Assembly: GCA_035541895.1 (NCBI GenBank)
Contig: DATKMK010000005.1
Span: forward strand, 1 to 47,162
DNA: 47,162 bases
Source: DATKMK01 sp035541895
Lineage (GTDB): Bacteria > Desulfobacterota > Binatia > HRBIN30 > JACQVA1
Direction: 5' to 3'
The translations under genes and the position numbers were made by a program. The notes beneath the pieces were generated by a model. That model was not told the DNA's origin, searched no databases, and saw nothing but the letters and a program-made list of their open reading frames with translations. Positions 1 to 7,432 of this stretch are shown one piece after another (position 1 is the stretch's first letter; each line of letters opens with the position of its first letter).

Positions 1-1
1 C

Positions 2-489
2 GCGCCCGTCCACGCGTACGCGCTCGAGGGACTCGGCACGCTGCGCACCCGCTTCGACCGCTCGCGCGCCCGCGGCCTCTCGCGCTTCGTCGGTCGCGAC
101 GACGAGATGCACGTGCTGCAGTCGGCGTTGGCGCGCGCGCAACAGGGCGACGGCCAGGCGAACGGCGAGCCATGGCGCTCTGGCCGTCACTCGAACCCTT
201 GTGGTTCCGGGGCGATCTTGCGGCCGTACGCGTCAACGCGGCGCTGCGTGCCGACGCTGGTGCCAACGCGGCGGCGCGCATTGACGACGGCCTCGCGACC
301 GCCGACCGCCTGATCGTCGAGACCGGCGCGCGCAACTTGGCGGCGTTCGTCCTCGTAGAACGCGCGGCGCTGTCAGGGTTGCGCGGTGAAGCGCAGCAAC
401 GCGCGGATCATTTGCGCCGTGCACACACGGCGCTCACTCAAATGGGGGCCGCGCGACAAGCAGCCCGCCTAGACGCGTTCCTCGCGTGA
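2..489 (+). pseudogene. Remnant of adenylate-cyclase-type ATPase/TPR regulator, internal deletion
   Basis: Two pieces of one protein type lie side by side in different frames. From position 2 the reading APVHAYALEGLG...SRFVGRDDEMHVLQ matches the linker between a class III cyclase domain and its AAA/STAND ATPase, which in this family is followed at once by a Walker A loop. Here the frame continues only to about position 165, with no Walker A. From about 172 a second frame encodes a helical, alanine-rich C terminus (GLATADRLIVETGARNLAAF, ending QMGAARQAARLDAFLA) typical of the TPR end of such proteins. Nearly the whole ATPase and TPR core, normally hundreds of residues, is missing at the junction near 160-175. 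It may be a real deletion or an assembly collapse. The left part continues outside the window. Confidence 0.55.
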
Positions 490-525
490 TCGACTGGCCG
501 CTGCACTCGTAGTAGTGGAACGCCC

Positions 526-1386
526 ATGAAATTCGGATTGCTGTACGTCAACGTCGGACCGTTCGCGTTTCCGGAGATGCTCACCCATCTCGCCACCACG
601 GCGGAGCGCGTCGGAGTCGAGTCGATCTGGGCGGTCGAACACGTGGTGGTGCCGGTCGGCTACCAGTCGAAGTATCCCTACGACCCGTCCGGCAAGATGC
701 CGGCGCCCGAGCAGATGCCGCTGCCGGATCCGCTGCTCTCGCTCACCTACGCCGCGGCGGTGACCAAGACCTTGCGGTTGGCAACCGGCATCGTGATCTT
801 GCCGCAGCGTCATCCGATCTACGTTGCCAAAGAAGTCGCGACGCTCGACGTGCTGTCGCACGGCCGCGCGATCTTCGGCATCGGCGTCGGCTGGCTGGCG
901 GAGGAATTCGAGGCGCTCGGGATTCCGTTCGCCGAGCGCGCCGCGCGCACGGCGGAAGCCGTGCGCGCGATCCGGTCGCTGTGGAAAGACGAGCCGGAAC
1001 CGTTCGCAGGCAAGTTCTTCCGCTGGGGCAAGCTCGAATCGCACCCGAAGCCGATGCAGAAGCCGGGCGTACCGATCGTCGTCGGCGGCCACACCGAGTT
1101 GGCCGCGCGGCGCGCCGCGCGCTATGGCGACGGCTTCTATCCCGGCGTGAGCGACGACGAGCAGCTCAAGTGGATTCTCAGCATCATGCGCGACGAGTGC
1201 AAAAGACTCGGCCGCGATCCCGCGACGATCGAAATCAGCGCCGGCCGTCAGATGCCCACGCTCGACGGCGCGAAACGCCTGCAAGATCTCGGCGTGATCC
1301 GCTTCATGACCGCAGTCCCGGCCTTCGATCCCGAAGGCCTCACGCGCGGCCTGGAGCAGCTCGGCGAGTTGATCGCGAAAACGTGA
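526..1386 (+). CDS. LLM class F420-dependent oxidoreductase
   Basis: A 286-residue luciferase-like (TIM-barrel) flavin/F420 oxidoreductase. It starts MKFGLLYVNVG, and carries the family landmarks LRLATGIVILPQRHP near residue 90, a GIGVGWLAEEFEALG segment near 120 and PIVVGGHTELAARRAARYGDG near 190. Such enzymes transfer hydride between F420H2 or FMNH2 and varied small substrates in the cytoplasm; the substrate cannot be read from sequence. Length is normal for the TIGR03619-like subgroup. Its stop overlaps the GTG of the VOC gene that follows, so the two are translationally coupled and may act on one substrate. Confidence 0.85.
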   Translation: MKFGLLYVNVGPFAFPEMLTHLATTAERVGVESIWAVEHVVVPVGYQSKYPYDPSGKMPAPEQMPLPDPLLSLTYAAAVTKTLRLATGIVILPQRHPIYVAKEVATLDVLSHGRAIFGIGVGWLAEEFEALGIPFAERAARTAEAVRAIRSLWKDEPEPFAGKFFRWGKLESHPKPMQKPGVPIVVGGHTELAARRAARYGDGFYPGVSDDEQLKWILSIMRDECKRLGRDPATIEISAGRQMPTLDGAKRLQDLGVIRFMTAVPAFDPEGLTRGLEQLGELIAKT

Positions 1387-1748
1387 GCGCGGTGCAGATC
1401 AAGAAGCTCCGGCAAGTCTACCTCGTCGCCGCCGATCTCGCCGCGGCGGTGAAGTTCTACGGTGGGACGCTCGGGCTGCCGTTGCAGTTTCGCGACGGCG
1501 ATCGGTGGGTGCAGTTTCAAGCCGGCGAGGTGTCGTTCGCGCTGGCGAGCGAAGCCGAGGGCATGGGCGCCCCGGTCGGCGTGCCGGTGCCGGTGTTCGA
1601 GGTCGCTGACCTCGACGCGGCGCGCGCCGAACTCGCCGCGAGCGGTCATCGGACCGGCGACGTTCGCGACATGGGCAAGCACGGCCGAACCGCAACGGTC
1701 GTCGATCCCAACAGCGCGCATCTCGTCCTGTTCCAACGCAGCAGTTGA
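1383..1748 (+). CDS. VOC family (glyoxalase/dioxygenase-fold) protein
   Basis: A 121-residue single vicinal-oxygen-chelate module. The GTG start at 1383 overlaps the LLM gene stop (GTGA), which fixes the start. The paired beta-alpha-beta-beta-beta halves are visible: VYLVAADLAAAVKFYGGTLG at the N terminus and VPVFEVADLDAARAELAASG with DPNSAHLVLFQ at the C terminus. The usual metal-ligand Glu of the last strand is not obvious (HLVLFQ), so it may be a binding rather than a catalytic member. A degraded second copy lies at 4992-5326. The coupling to the LLM gene suggests a joint detoxification or catabolic step; this is inference. Confidence 0.8.
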   Translation: MSAVQIKKLRQVYLVAADLAAAVKFYGGTLGLPLQFRDGDRWVQFQAGEVSFALASEAEGMGAPVGVPVPVFEVADLDAARAELAASGHRTGDVRDMGKHGRTATVVDPNSAHLVLFQRSS

Positions 1749-1750
1749 TC

Positions 1751-1799
1751 CCGCACTCCGCATCCCCCATTCCGCATTCCAAATCCCGCATTCGCAAAC
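1751..1799 (+). repeat. Seven tandem heptamers, consensus CCGCATT
   Basis: Between the VOC stop and the next gene the sequence divides into seven consecutive 7-base units: CCGCACT, CCGCATC, CCCCATT, CCGCATT, CCAAATC, CCGCATT and CGCAAAC. This resembles the short tandemly repeated repeats known from some bacterial genomes. A second, differently spelled heptamer array lies inside actE (12335-12446). No function is evident. Confidence 0.7.
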
Positions 1800-1828
1800 G
1801 TGCCACCTCGTGATACGGACAGCGGCCG

Positions 1829-3826
1829 ATGGCCGCGTCGAGGTTCGTCCTGCTGCTGACTCTGCTGGCTGTCACGGCATTGGCGAGCGCGGTCCTGACA
1901 GTGGTCGTCGGCATCCGCCGCACCTCCGAGCGGCTGCTGGCGATGGTTGTGTGCGGGCATCTGCTGACGCTGGCGCCGGTGTATGCGTTGGCCGTCGGAT
2001 CGCGCCTCTCGTTTTCGAGTGTGACGTGGGGAACCCTTGGCGCGGATATCGCGCTCTTGGCGGCGCTGACTTCGCCTCGGTTGCGAGCCGAGATCATCGC
2101 TGAGCTGGGGCACGCGGCACGCCAACTTGGCCGCGACATCCGGCGTCTGGTCGCTCCGCGGCGCTACGTGACCGCGGGAGGCGTGATCGTGTTGGGCGTC
2201 GTCGCGCTGACGGCGTGGCTCATTCTGACGTGCTACTTCGCGCCCTCGTTTCGAGCGTACGACGCACCTTGGTATCACGAGCCGATCACCGGGTTCACCA
2301 TCCAGGAAGGTGGTCTGCAGATGCCGCCGCTGCCGCGGCGGTTGTTCTTCGTCGAGGGCAACCTCCGCGGCTCCGAGCTGATGTCGGCGTGGTTGGTACT
2401 CGTCACCGGAAGCCGCGCGCTGATCGAACTGCCGTCGGTGTTGGGATTGGCAATGCTGTGGCTCGCGACCTATCGTCTCGGTCGCGTGTTGGGCGCCGAG
2501 CGCCGCCGCGCGCTCGGGTGGGCGACGGTGGTGATACTCACCCCCGGTCTCATCTCATACGCCCAGAGCACGTACGTCGACTTGCACGCGTGTGCGCTGC
2601 TGACGGTCGCGGCGTGTTTCGCGCTCGCCCGCCCCGTGTCGGCCGGGCACGCTCTCCTTGCTGTCACCGCCGCGTCCCTCGCCGCGTGCATCAAGCTCTA
2701 CGCGGTTCCCCCCGGCGTCTGTCTGGCGCTGGTCGCGTTGGTGCGAGTGTACGCCGCCAAGGTGGATGCGCCGTCGCTCGGCTTCCGGGTCGTCGCCTAT
2801 GCAATGGCGGTGTCGGCGGCGGCGATTGCGCTGGTGGTGCCGTTGCGCAACGCGGTGGTCTACGGCAATCCGCTGTATCCGATCTCCGTCACGCTCCCGC
2901 TGCTCGGCAGGGTGCTCCCCGGTCCGCTGGTCAATCCCGCGCGCGACTTCGAGATGACGCCTCGGTGGGACGAGCTGATCGGCCTGATCTTCCAGCCCCT
3001 GGCCCCGTACCACACCAACTTCAGCCACTACATCGAGGTGCATCTGCCGATCGAGTCCGGGCCGGCCTTCAACTACGGCTATGCGATGCCGACCGTGGGG
3101 CTCGCGCTGGCGCTGGTGGCGCTGGCGCAGGTCGCGGCGAATGCGCTGCGCACGCACGCAGCCGGAACGCACACGAGGCGCGCGCGCACGCGGCTCATCT
3201 CGGTTGCAATCGTTCTGCTCGCAGCGAGCAGCTTTTGCGTCGCCTTTCCGGCGACGCGGCTCGCCCGCTACTTCGGCTTCGTGCTGGCGTGCACCGGAGC
3301 GGTGGCGGCAACCGCGCTCTCCGGCCGAACCGTGCGGCGCGCCGGCAATCTCGTACTCGCGGGCGCGATCGGATTGCAACTCGCGGTGTTGCTGCGGCAA
3401 GACCCGCCGATTCTCTACTCGCCCGCAGAGATTCGGGCGTTGGCAGCCCTGTCACCGTCCGAGCGAGAGCTGGCGCCGCAGTACGGGGCGTTTGCGCTCG
3501 CACCGGCGGCCCGTTTCCGCGATCGCGTACTCGCCGGCGGAACCACCATCGCCTTCGGAGACGACGTGCGCGAACCGGCACCGCTGTGGAACAGCTCCTT
3601 CTCGAACCGCCTTGAATACCTTGCGGGAGACGACGATCCGACCGAGGCGGCGGATGCGCGCGGTATCACCCTGCTTGCCTGCACGGTCGGCAGCGCCCGG
3701 TGCACCGCGGTGATGCAGCGCTCCGATGCTTGGGAATTCGTCGGCCCACTGTATCCGGAAATCATCAGCGGCAGGGGACTCGTCTTTTCACGCTGCCGCG
3801 GCGCGTGTCGATCGCGGCCGGAGTGA
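1829..3826 (+). CDS. Polytopic membrane protein, probable GT39/PMT-like glycosyltransferase
   Basis: A 665-residue integral membrane protein with about eleven to twelve hydrophobic segments, the first at residues 6-28. After the third segment there is a luminal/periplasmic loop with FRAYDAPWYHEPITGF, which resembles the acidic first loop of GT-C type (PMT/ArnT-like) transferases that use polyprenyl-phosphate sugars. Hydrophobic segments continue to about residue 500, followed by a soluble C terminus of about 140 residues with four cysteines near the end. This tail recalls GT-C enzymes that end in a periplasmic domain. No partner polysaccharide genes are adjacent. The family assignment is tentative; the membrane topology is clear. 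Confidence 0.6.
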   Translation: MAASRFVLLLTLLAVTALASAVLTVVVGIRRTSERLLAMVVCGHLLTLAPVYALAVGSRLSFSSVTWGTLGADIALLAALTSPRLRAEIIAELGHAARQLGRDIRRLVAPRRYVTAGGVIVLGVVALTAWLILTCYFAPSFRAYDAPWYHEPITGFTIQEGGLQMPPLPRRLFFVEGNLRGSELMSAWLVLVTGSRALIELPSVLGLAMLWLATYRLGRVLGAERRRALGWATVVILTPGLISYAQSTYVDLHACALLTVAACFALARPVSAGHALLAVTAASLAACIKLYAVPPGVCLALVALVRVYAAKVDAPSLGFRVVAYAMAVSAAAIALVVPLRNAVVYGNPLYPISVTLPLLGRVLPGPLVNPARDFEMTPRWDELIGLIFQPLAPYHTNFSHYIEVHLPIESGPAFNYGYAMPTVGLALALVALAQVAANALRTHAAGTHTRRARTRLISVAIVLLAASSFCVAFPATRLARYFGFVLACTGAVAATALSGRTVRRAGNLVLAGAIGLQLAVLLRQDPPILYSPAEIRALAALSPSERELAPQYGAFALAPAARFRDRVLAGGTTIAFGDDVREPAPLWNSSFSNRLEYLAGDDDPTEAADARGITLLACTVGSARCTAVMQRSDAWEFVGPLYPEIISGRGLVFSRCRGACRSRPE

Positions 3827-3924
3827 TCGCGGTCTACACGCGCATGAGCCCGCCCTGTACGGGTTGGGGTGAAGTGTTTGACTCGTGGTGGGCTTCTTTC
3901 ATGTTGCGGCCAATGCTGCTTGAA

Positions 3925-3990
3925 CGAATCGAAGAAGAGCGACCACAACAAATCGGCTTCGCCCAGCGCGCCGCGATCGGCGAAGCGCAC
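3925..3990 (-). pseudogene. Fragment of a patatin-like phospholipase C terminus
   Basis: Read on the minus strand this stretch gives RFADRGALGEADLLWSLFFD, nearly the same as RYAGRGALGEADLLSYLFFD near the C terminus of the intact patatin gene at 5342-6595. At the nucleotide level about 52 of 63 positions agree by eye with 5424-5486. Nothing else of the patatin gene is recognisable here. It is a decayed leftover of a paralogue or of a local duplication. Confidence 0.65.
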
Positions 3991-4042
3991 GATGGTGCGC
4001 CACGGAGTTGAGCGCGAAGCATCTGCCGACAGACACGATCAC

Positions 4043-5029
4043 ATGCGTCTGACAACGCTGCCCGCAATCGCGACTCTTACCCTCGGTTTGCTCCTTCCCG
4101 ACGACACCAGAGCCGACTCGCGCCTCAATCATCACCCGCTCACCGTTCTGTGCCTCGGCGATTCACTCACCGAAGGATTCGGGGTGGCCGAGGCTGAGGC
4201 GTATCCCGCGATTCTGGAAGACCGGTTGCACGCGGCTGGCTACACCGGCGCGCGCGTGATCAACGCCGGCGTCACGGCCTCAACTTCTGCGAGCGGTATG
4301 AGTCGTTTGCAGGAACGATTGCCGGCGCAGCCCGATCTTTTGATCCTCGAACTCGGGATCAATGACGGGCTGCGCGGTCTGCCGTTGGAGGAGATCCGCG
4401 CCAACCTGACCCGGACGATTGCGCTCGCGAAGGACCACGGCGTTCCCGTGTTGCTGGCGGCGACGATGCTCCCTCCAGGCGGCCGCGCCGCCTACGAGCG
4501 CGGGTTCCGCGGCCTGTTCAAGGTGATTGCTCGCGAGCAGAAGGTTGCGCTGGTTTCGCTGCCGCTTGATTTGGTGGCGACGCGGCCTGAGCTGCAGTTG
4601 CCGCACAACCTCCATCCGAACGCCCGTGGCTATCAGCTCATCGCCGACGCGGTGCTCAAGGCCGTACTCCTGCGCTACGCTCCCGGCTGGTACGATCACT
4701 GTGCAGCCGTCGCCGATGCAGGTTGCGGGAATGACCACATCCAAGTTTCGGTCCGCGACGGAAACCGAGGTCTGATCAGGGCGACAAGCGAACGGATTGC
4801 AACGAGGTTGGTCACTCAGGGTGTACGTCCCGGACGGAACGTTCTGGAAGCAGAACACCGCATCAAGGACGTCAATCGCAGCGACCGCGCCGAGTGGTGC
4901 GAGCGAGACAGTCCCGTTGTGAGCAAATGTGGTGGCTGCGCCTGGCAGAGTCGTGGCCAGCCTGCCGCTCCAAAGAGGGAGACGGCTGCATATGCAGATC
5001 AAGAAGCTCCGGCCACCTCGCGACCATGA
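4043..5029 (+). CDS. SGNH/GDSL hydrolase (arylesterase/TesA-like) with foreign C-terminal tail, possibly degenerate
   Basis: Residues 1-24 form a signal peptide, so the enzyme would be exported. Block I is GDSLTEG with Ser41, block II has Gly76 in VINAGVTAS, block III has Asn107 in LELGIND, and block V is HNLHPNARGY with His191. In arylesterases the residue three before this His is Asp (DGLHPN); here it is His188, so the usual Asp of the triad is absent. The recognisable fold ends near residue 217, the normal family size. The frame then runs on for about 110 residues, antisense to another gene fragment, and stops inside the VOC pseudogene. ATG 4043 is chosen because the signal peptide starts there. 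Activity is doubtful. Confidence 0.6.
   Translation: MRLTTLPAIATLTLGLLLPDDTRADSRLNHHPLTVLCLGDSLTEGFGVAEAEAYPAILEDRLHAAGYTGARVINAGVTASTSASGMSRLQERLPAQPDLLILELGINDGLRGLPLEEIRANLTRTIALAKDHGVPVLLAATMLPPGGRAAYERGFRGLFKVIAREQKVALVSLPLDLVATRPELQLPHNLHPNARGYQLIADAVLKAVLLRYAPGWYDHCAAVADAGCGNDHIQVSVRDGNRGLIRATSERIATRLVTQGVRPGRNVLEAEHRIKDVNRSDRAEWCERDSPVVSKCGGCAWQSRGQPAAPKRETAAYADQEAPATSRP
4703..4978 (-). pseudogene. Fragment of a secreted beta-rich protein
   Basis: On the minus strand this stretch reads FCFQNVPSGTYTLSDQ followed by CNPFACRPDQTSVSVADRNL and DVVIPATCIGDGCTV. The pattern is that of a carboxypeptidase-regulatory-like or cell-surface beta domain (phe-x-asn-val-pro-x-gly-thr-tyr, paired cysteines). 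There is no start, signal peptide or stop of its own. It lies antisense to the tail of the GDSL gene, so it appears to be a gene piece brought in by rearrangement. Confidence 0.45.
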
Positions 5030-5326
5030 TGCAATTCGAAGACGAGACGCTCGGGTTGACGTTGCAGTTCCGCCACGGCGACCGCTGGGTGGAGTTTCAA
5101 GCCGGCGACGTGTCGTTCGCTGGCGAGCGAAACCGAAGGGATGGGCGCGCCGGTCGGTATCCCGGTGCTGGTGTTCGAGGTCGGCGATCTGGTCGCGGCG
5201 TTGAAGGAACTCGCCGCGCAGGGTCATCGAGTCGGCGAGATTCGCGACATGAGTCCGCACGGTCGTACGGCGAGCCCGACCGATCCCGGCAACGCCTATC
5301 TCGTATTGTTCCAGCGCGCGCGCTGA
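4992..5326 (+). pseudogene. Frameshifted second copy of the VOC protein
   Basis: This is a clear homologue of the VOC gene at 1383-1748; both begin with the same 18 bases after the start codon (QIKKLR). Compared with the intact copy it has lost about 20 bases after that point and two bases near 5124, so the protein is split over three frames: MQIKKLRPP, then LGLTLQFRHGDRWVEFQAGD, then GAPVGIPVLVFEVGDLVAAL to the end. Identity outside the gaps is roughly 80-85% by eye. It is not preceded by an LLM gene, unlike its intact relative. Confidence 0.75.
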
Positions 5327-5341
5327 CTAGCGACACAGCCG

Positions 5342-6595
5342 TCACGACAAGAACTCGATCAGCTCGTCGGCACGCGCCGCCGCATCGCGCCGTCCGAGTT
5401 CGATCAGGTGATCAGCGTAGCAGCGATCGAAGAAGAGATACGACAGCAGATCGGCTTCGCCCAACGCGCCGCGGCCGGCGTAGCGGGCGACGTTGCGGCT
5501 GAGCCAATCGCGCAGGCCGCGGCTGCGACCTTGATGGCGCAGACACTCGGCCGCGACGTCGCCGAGATCTTTCGACGGTCGCAAGAAGCAATCGCGCACG
5601 ATGCGATACGGCGTGTTGCGCTGTTCGATGATCGGTTCGTTGATGCGCGACAAGAAATCGGGACCATACGTCTTCACGCCGCTTTCGAGGATGGCGTTGA
5701 ACAATCGCAGGCGATCGACATCGTACTCGATGCGATCGAGCAGCAAGGCGTTGAGCGCCTTGCCGGTGAGGTAGGTGGTGCTGCTGAAGTTGCCCTCGCG
5801 CCGGTGCGCGATGCGGTCTTCTTCCTCGGGCGTGCGTTGGTGGCGCAGGCCGATGACCAGGACTCGATCGGCGCCCAAGCGCAGCGCGGGCGAGAGCGGC
5901 GTGTTCAAACGCAGCCCGCCGTCGCAGTAATACGTGCGCTCGATGCGGATCGCGGGGAACAACAACGGAATCGCCGCCGAGGCGAGCGCATGCGGGATAC
6001 CGATATGGGCTGGGTGAGCAACCACGAACGGATCGCGCGCCCAGCGCGGCACGCTGCCGCCGTGCGTGTCGACGAACACCACCGAGCGGCCGGTGGCGAT
6101 TTCGGTGGCGGCCAACGCCAACGCCTGGAGTTCGCCGCTTTCGATGTTGGCGCGCAGCCGCGGCCACGCGATGCGCTCCGACACGATCTCTTCCAACCAC
6201 GCCGTATCAAAGAGCCCGGGTTGCCGCTCGGGAATCGCGGCCCGCGCCGGCAGCACGCCGCCGGGCGAGCCGAAGCCGATGAGGCGCCACGGCACCCGCA
6301 CCAGATCGATGGCGCCGACCGCGAATACTTTGTTGAGCGACAACGATCGCCAGATGTCGGTGAGGCGCGTGCCGACATCGGCATCTTGCTGCGCGCCCGC
6401 GACGAAGCACGCGTGCACTCCTCCAACGCTGGTGCCGGTGATGATGTCGAAGCGCACTCGACGGCCGAGGCGTGCGGGGAGGTCTTGAAAAATGAAGGCG
6501 AGCACGCCCGCTTCGTAGGCGCCACGCGCGCCGCCGCCCGACATCACGAGCCCAATTTTCGGGGCGATCGATGCGTCCGACTGATTCGACATCAT
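5342..6595 (-). CDS. Patatin-like phospholipase
   Basis: A 417-residue patatin-family acyl hydrolase. The oxyanion motif GGGARG is at residues 20-25, the nucleophile elbow GTSVG places Ser56, and the catalytic Asp225 sits in YYCDGGLRLN, so the Ser-Asp dyad is complete. Such proteins cleave acyl chains from phospholipids; without a signal peptide it is probably cytoplasmic or membrane-associated. The ATG at 6595 is preferred over an upstream TTG at 6634 because the fold starts directly after it; a second ATG follows at once. A fragment of a second copy remains at 3925-3990. It is divergent from the respiratory block and probably unrelated to it. Confidence 0.85.
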   Translation of the reverse strand: MMSNQSDASIAPKIGLVMSGGGARGAYEAGVLAFIFQDLPARLGRRVRFDIITGTSVGGVHACFVAGAQQDADVGTRLTDIWRSLSLNKVFAVGAIDLVRVPWRLIGFGSPGGVLPARAAIPERQPGLFDTAWLEEIVSERIAWPRLRANIESGELQALALAATEIATGRSVVFVDTHGGSVPRWARDPFVVAHPAHIGIPHALASAAIPLLFPAIRIERTYYCDGGLRLNTPLSPALRLGADRVLVIGLRHQRTPEEEDRIAHRREGNFSSTTYLTGKALNALLLDRIEYDVDRLRLFNAILESGVKTYGPDFLSRINEPIIEQRNTPYRIVRDCFLRPSKDLGDVAAECLRHQGRSRGLRDWLSRNVARYAGRGALGEADLLSYLFFDRCYADHLIELGRRDAAARADELIEFLS

Positions 6596-6694
6596 GATTG
6601 AGTATGACTGGTGCCAGCTCGCCACCGAAGTCAAGCGCCCGCTCGCCGCCGCGCGAATTAGGTCGACTTCAGCGGTCGTTAGTCGATTTGGGCG

Positions 6695-6732
6695 GCTGAC
6701 CTATTGGCGGTCAGCGGATCGCCTGATAGAAA
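6695..6732 (+). promoter_or_regulatory. Candidate sigma-70 promoter with overlapping operator-like palindrome upstream of act operon
   Basis: TTGGCG at 6704-6709 and TAGAAA at 6727-6732 are separated by exactly 17 bases and each match consensus at four of six positions. A perfect interrupted palindrome, GCTGACC at 6695-6701 and GGTCAGC at 6709-6715 with a 7-base spacer, straddles the -35 box, a common place for a repressor or activator dimer site. The first respiratory gene starts 24 bases downstream of the -10 box. Both elements are inferred from sequence only. Confidence 0.4.
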
Positions 6733-6756
6733 TCGCGCCAATCGCTACACCCAATC

Positions 6757-7416
6757 ATGCCGCAAGTCTTCCACCCGAGTACGAACACGTTCTCGAAGCT
6801 CAGCATCTTCGGCGCGTTGTTCGTGCTCGGCGGCGCGCTGTGGGGCCTCGCGCTGATCAATCGCTCCGGCTACGTGACCCGCGCTGGCGTCGCACGCGAG
6901 CAGCCGATTCCCTTCAGCCATCGCCACCACGCCGGCGAGCTCGGCATCGACTGCCGCTACTGTCACACGTCGGTGGAGACGGCCGCGATCGCCGGAATCC
7001 CACCGACCAAAACTTGCATGAACTGCCACTCGCAGATCTGGGTCGACAGCCCGATGCTCGAACCGGTGCGCGCGAGTTTCCGCAACGATCAATCGATTCA
7101 CTGGATCAAGGTCAACGATCTCCCCGACTTCGTGTATTTCAATCACAGCATTCACGTGCACCAAGGAATCGGCTGCGTCAGCTGCCACGGCCGCGTCGAT
7201 CAAATGAACCTCACCTGGCAGGAAACATCGCTGCAGATGGAGTGGTGCCTCAACTGTCACCGGCACCCGGAGCAGTTCGTCCGTCCGCGCGATCAAGTCT
7301 TCAACCTGGCCTGGCAGCCGCCCAACGGCGATCAGCTCACGCAAGGCACCGAGCTGGTGAAGCAGTACCACATCAAGGTCGGGCAGCTCACCAACTGCTC
7401 GGTCTGTCACCGATAG
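6757..7416 (+). CDS. actA: Alternative complex III, pentahaem cytochrome c subunit ActA
   Basis: A 219-residue protein with one N-terminal membrane anchor (residues 14-34) and five CXXCH haem-c sites at residues 66-70, 87-91, 140-144, 164-168 and 214-218. The count and spacing match ActA, the multihaem subunit of the quinol:electron-acceptor oxidoreductase called alternative complex III. It receives electrons from the Fe-S subunit and passes them on in the periplasm. The last haem motif sits at the extreme C terminus. It is the first gene of the respiratory block, with actB 16 bases downstream. No strong ribosome site precedes the ATG. Confidence 0.9.
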   Translation: MPQVFHPSTNTFSKLSIFGALFVLGGALWGLALINRSGYVTRAGVAREQPIPFSHRHHAGELGIDCRYCHTSVETAAIAGIPPTKTCMNCHSQIWVDSPMLEPVRASFRNDQSIHWIKVNDLPDFVYFNHSIHVHQGIGCVSCHGRVDQMNLTWQETSLQMEWCLNCHRHPEQFVRPRDQVFNLAWQPPNGDQLTQGTELVKQYHIKVGQLTNCSVCHR

Positions 7417-7432
7417 GACGGCGCGCGCGAGC

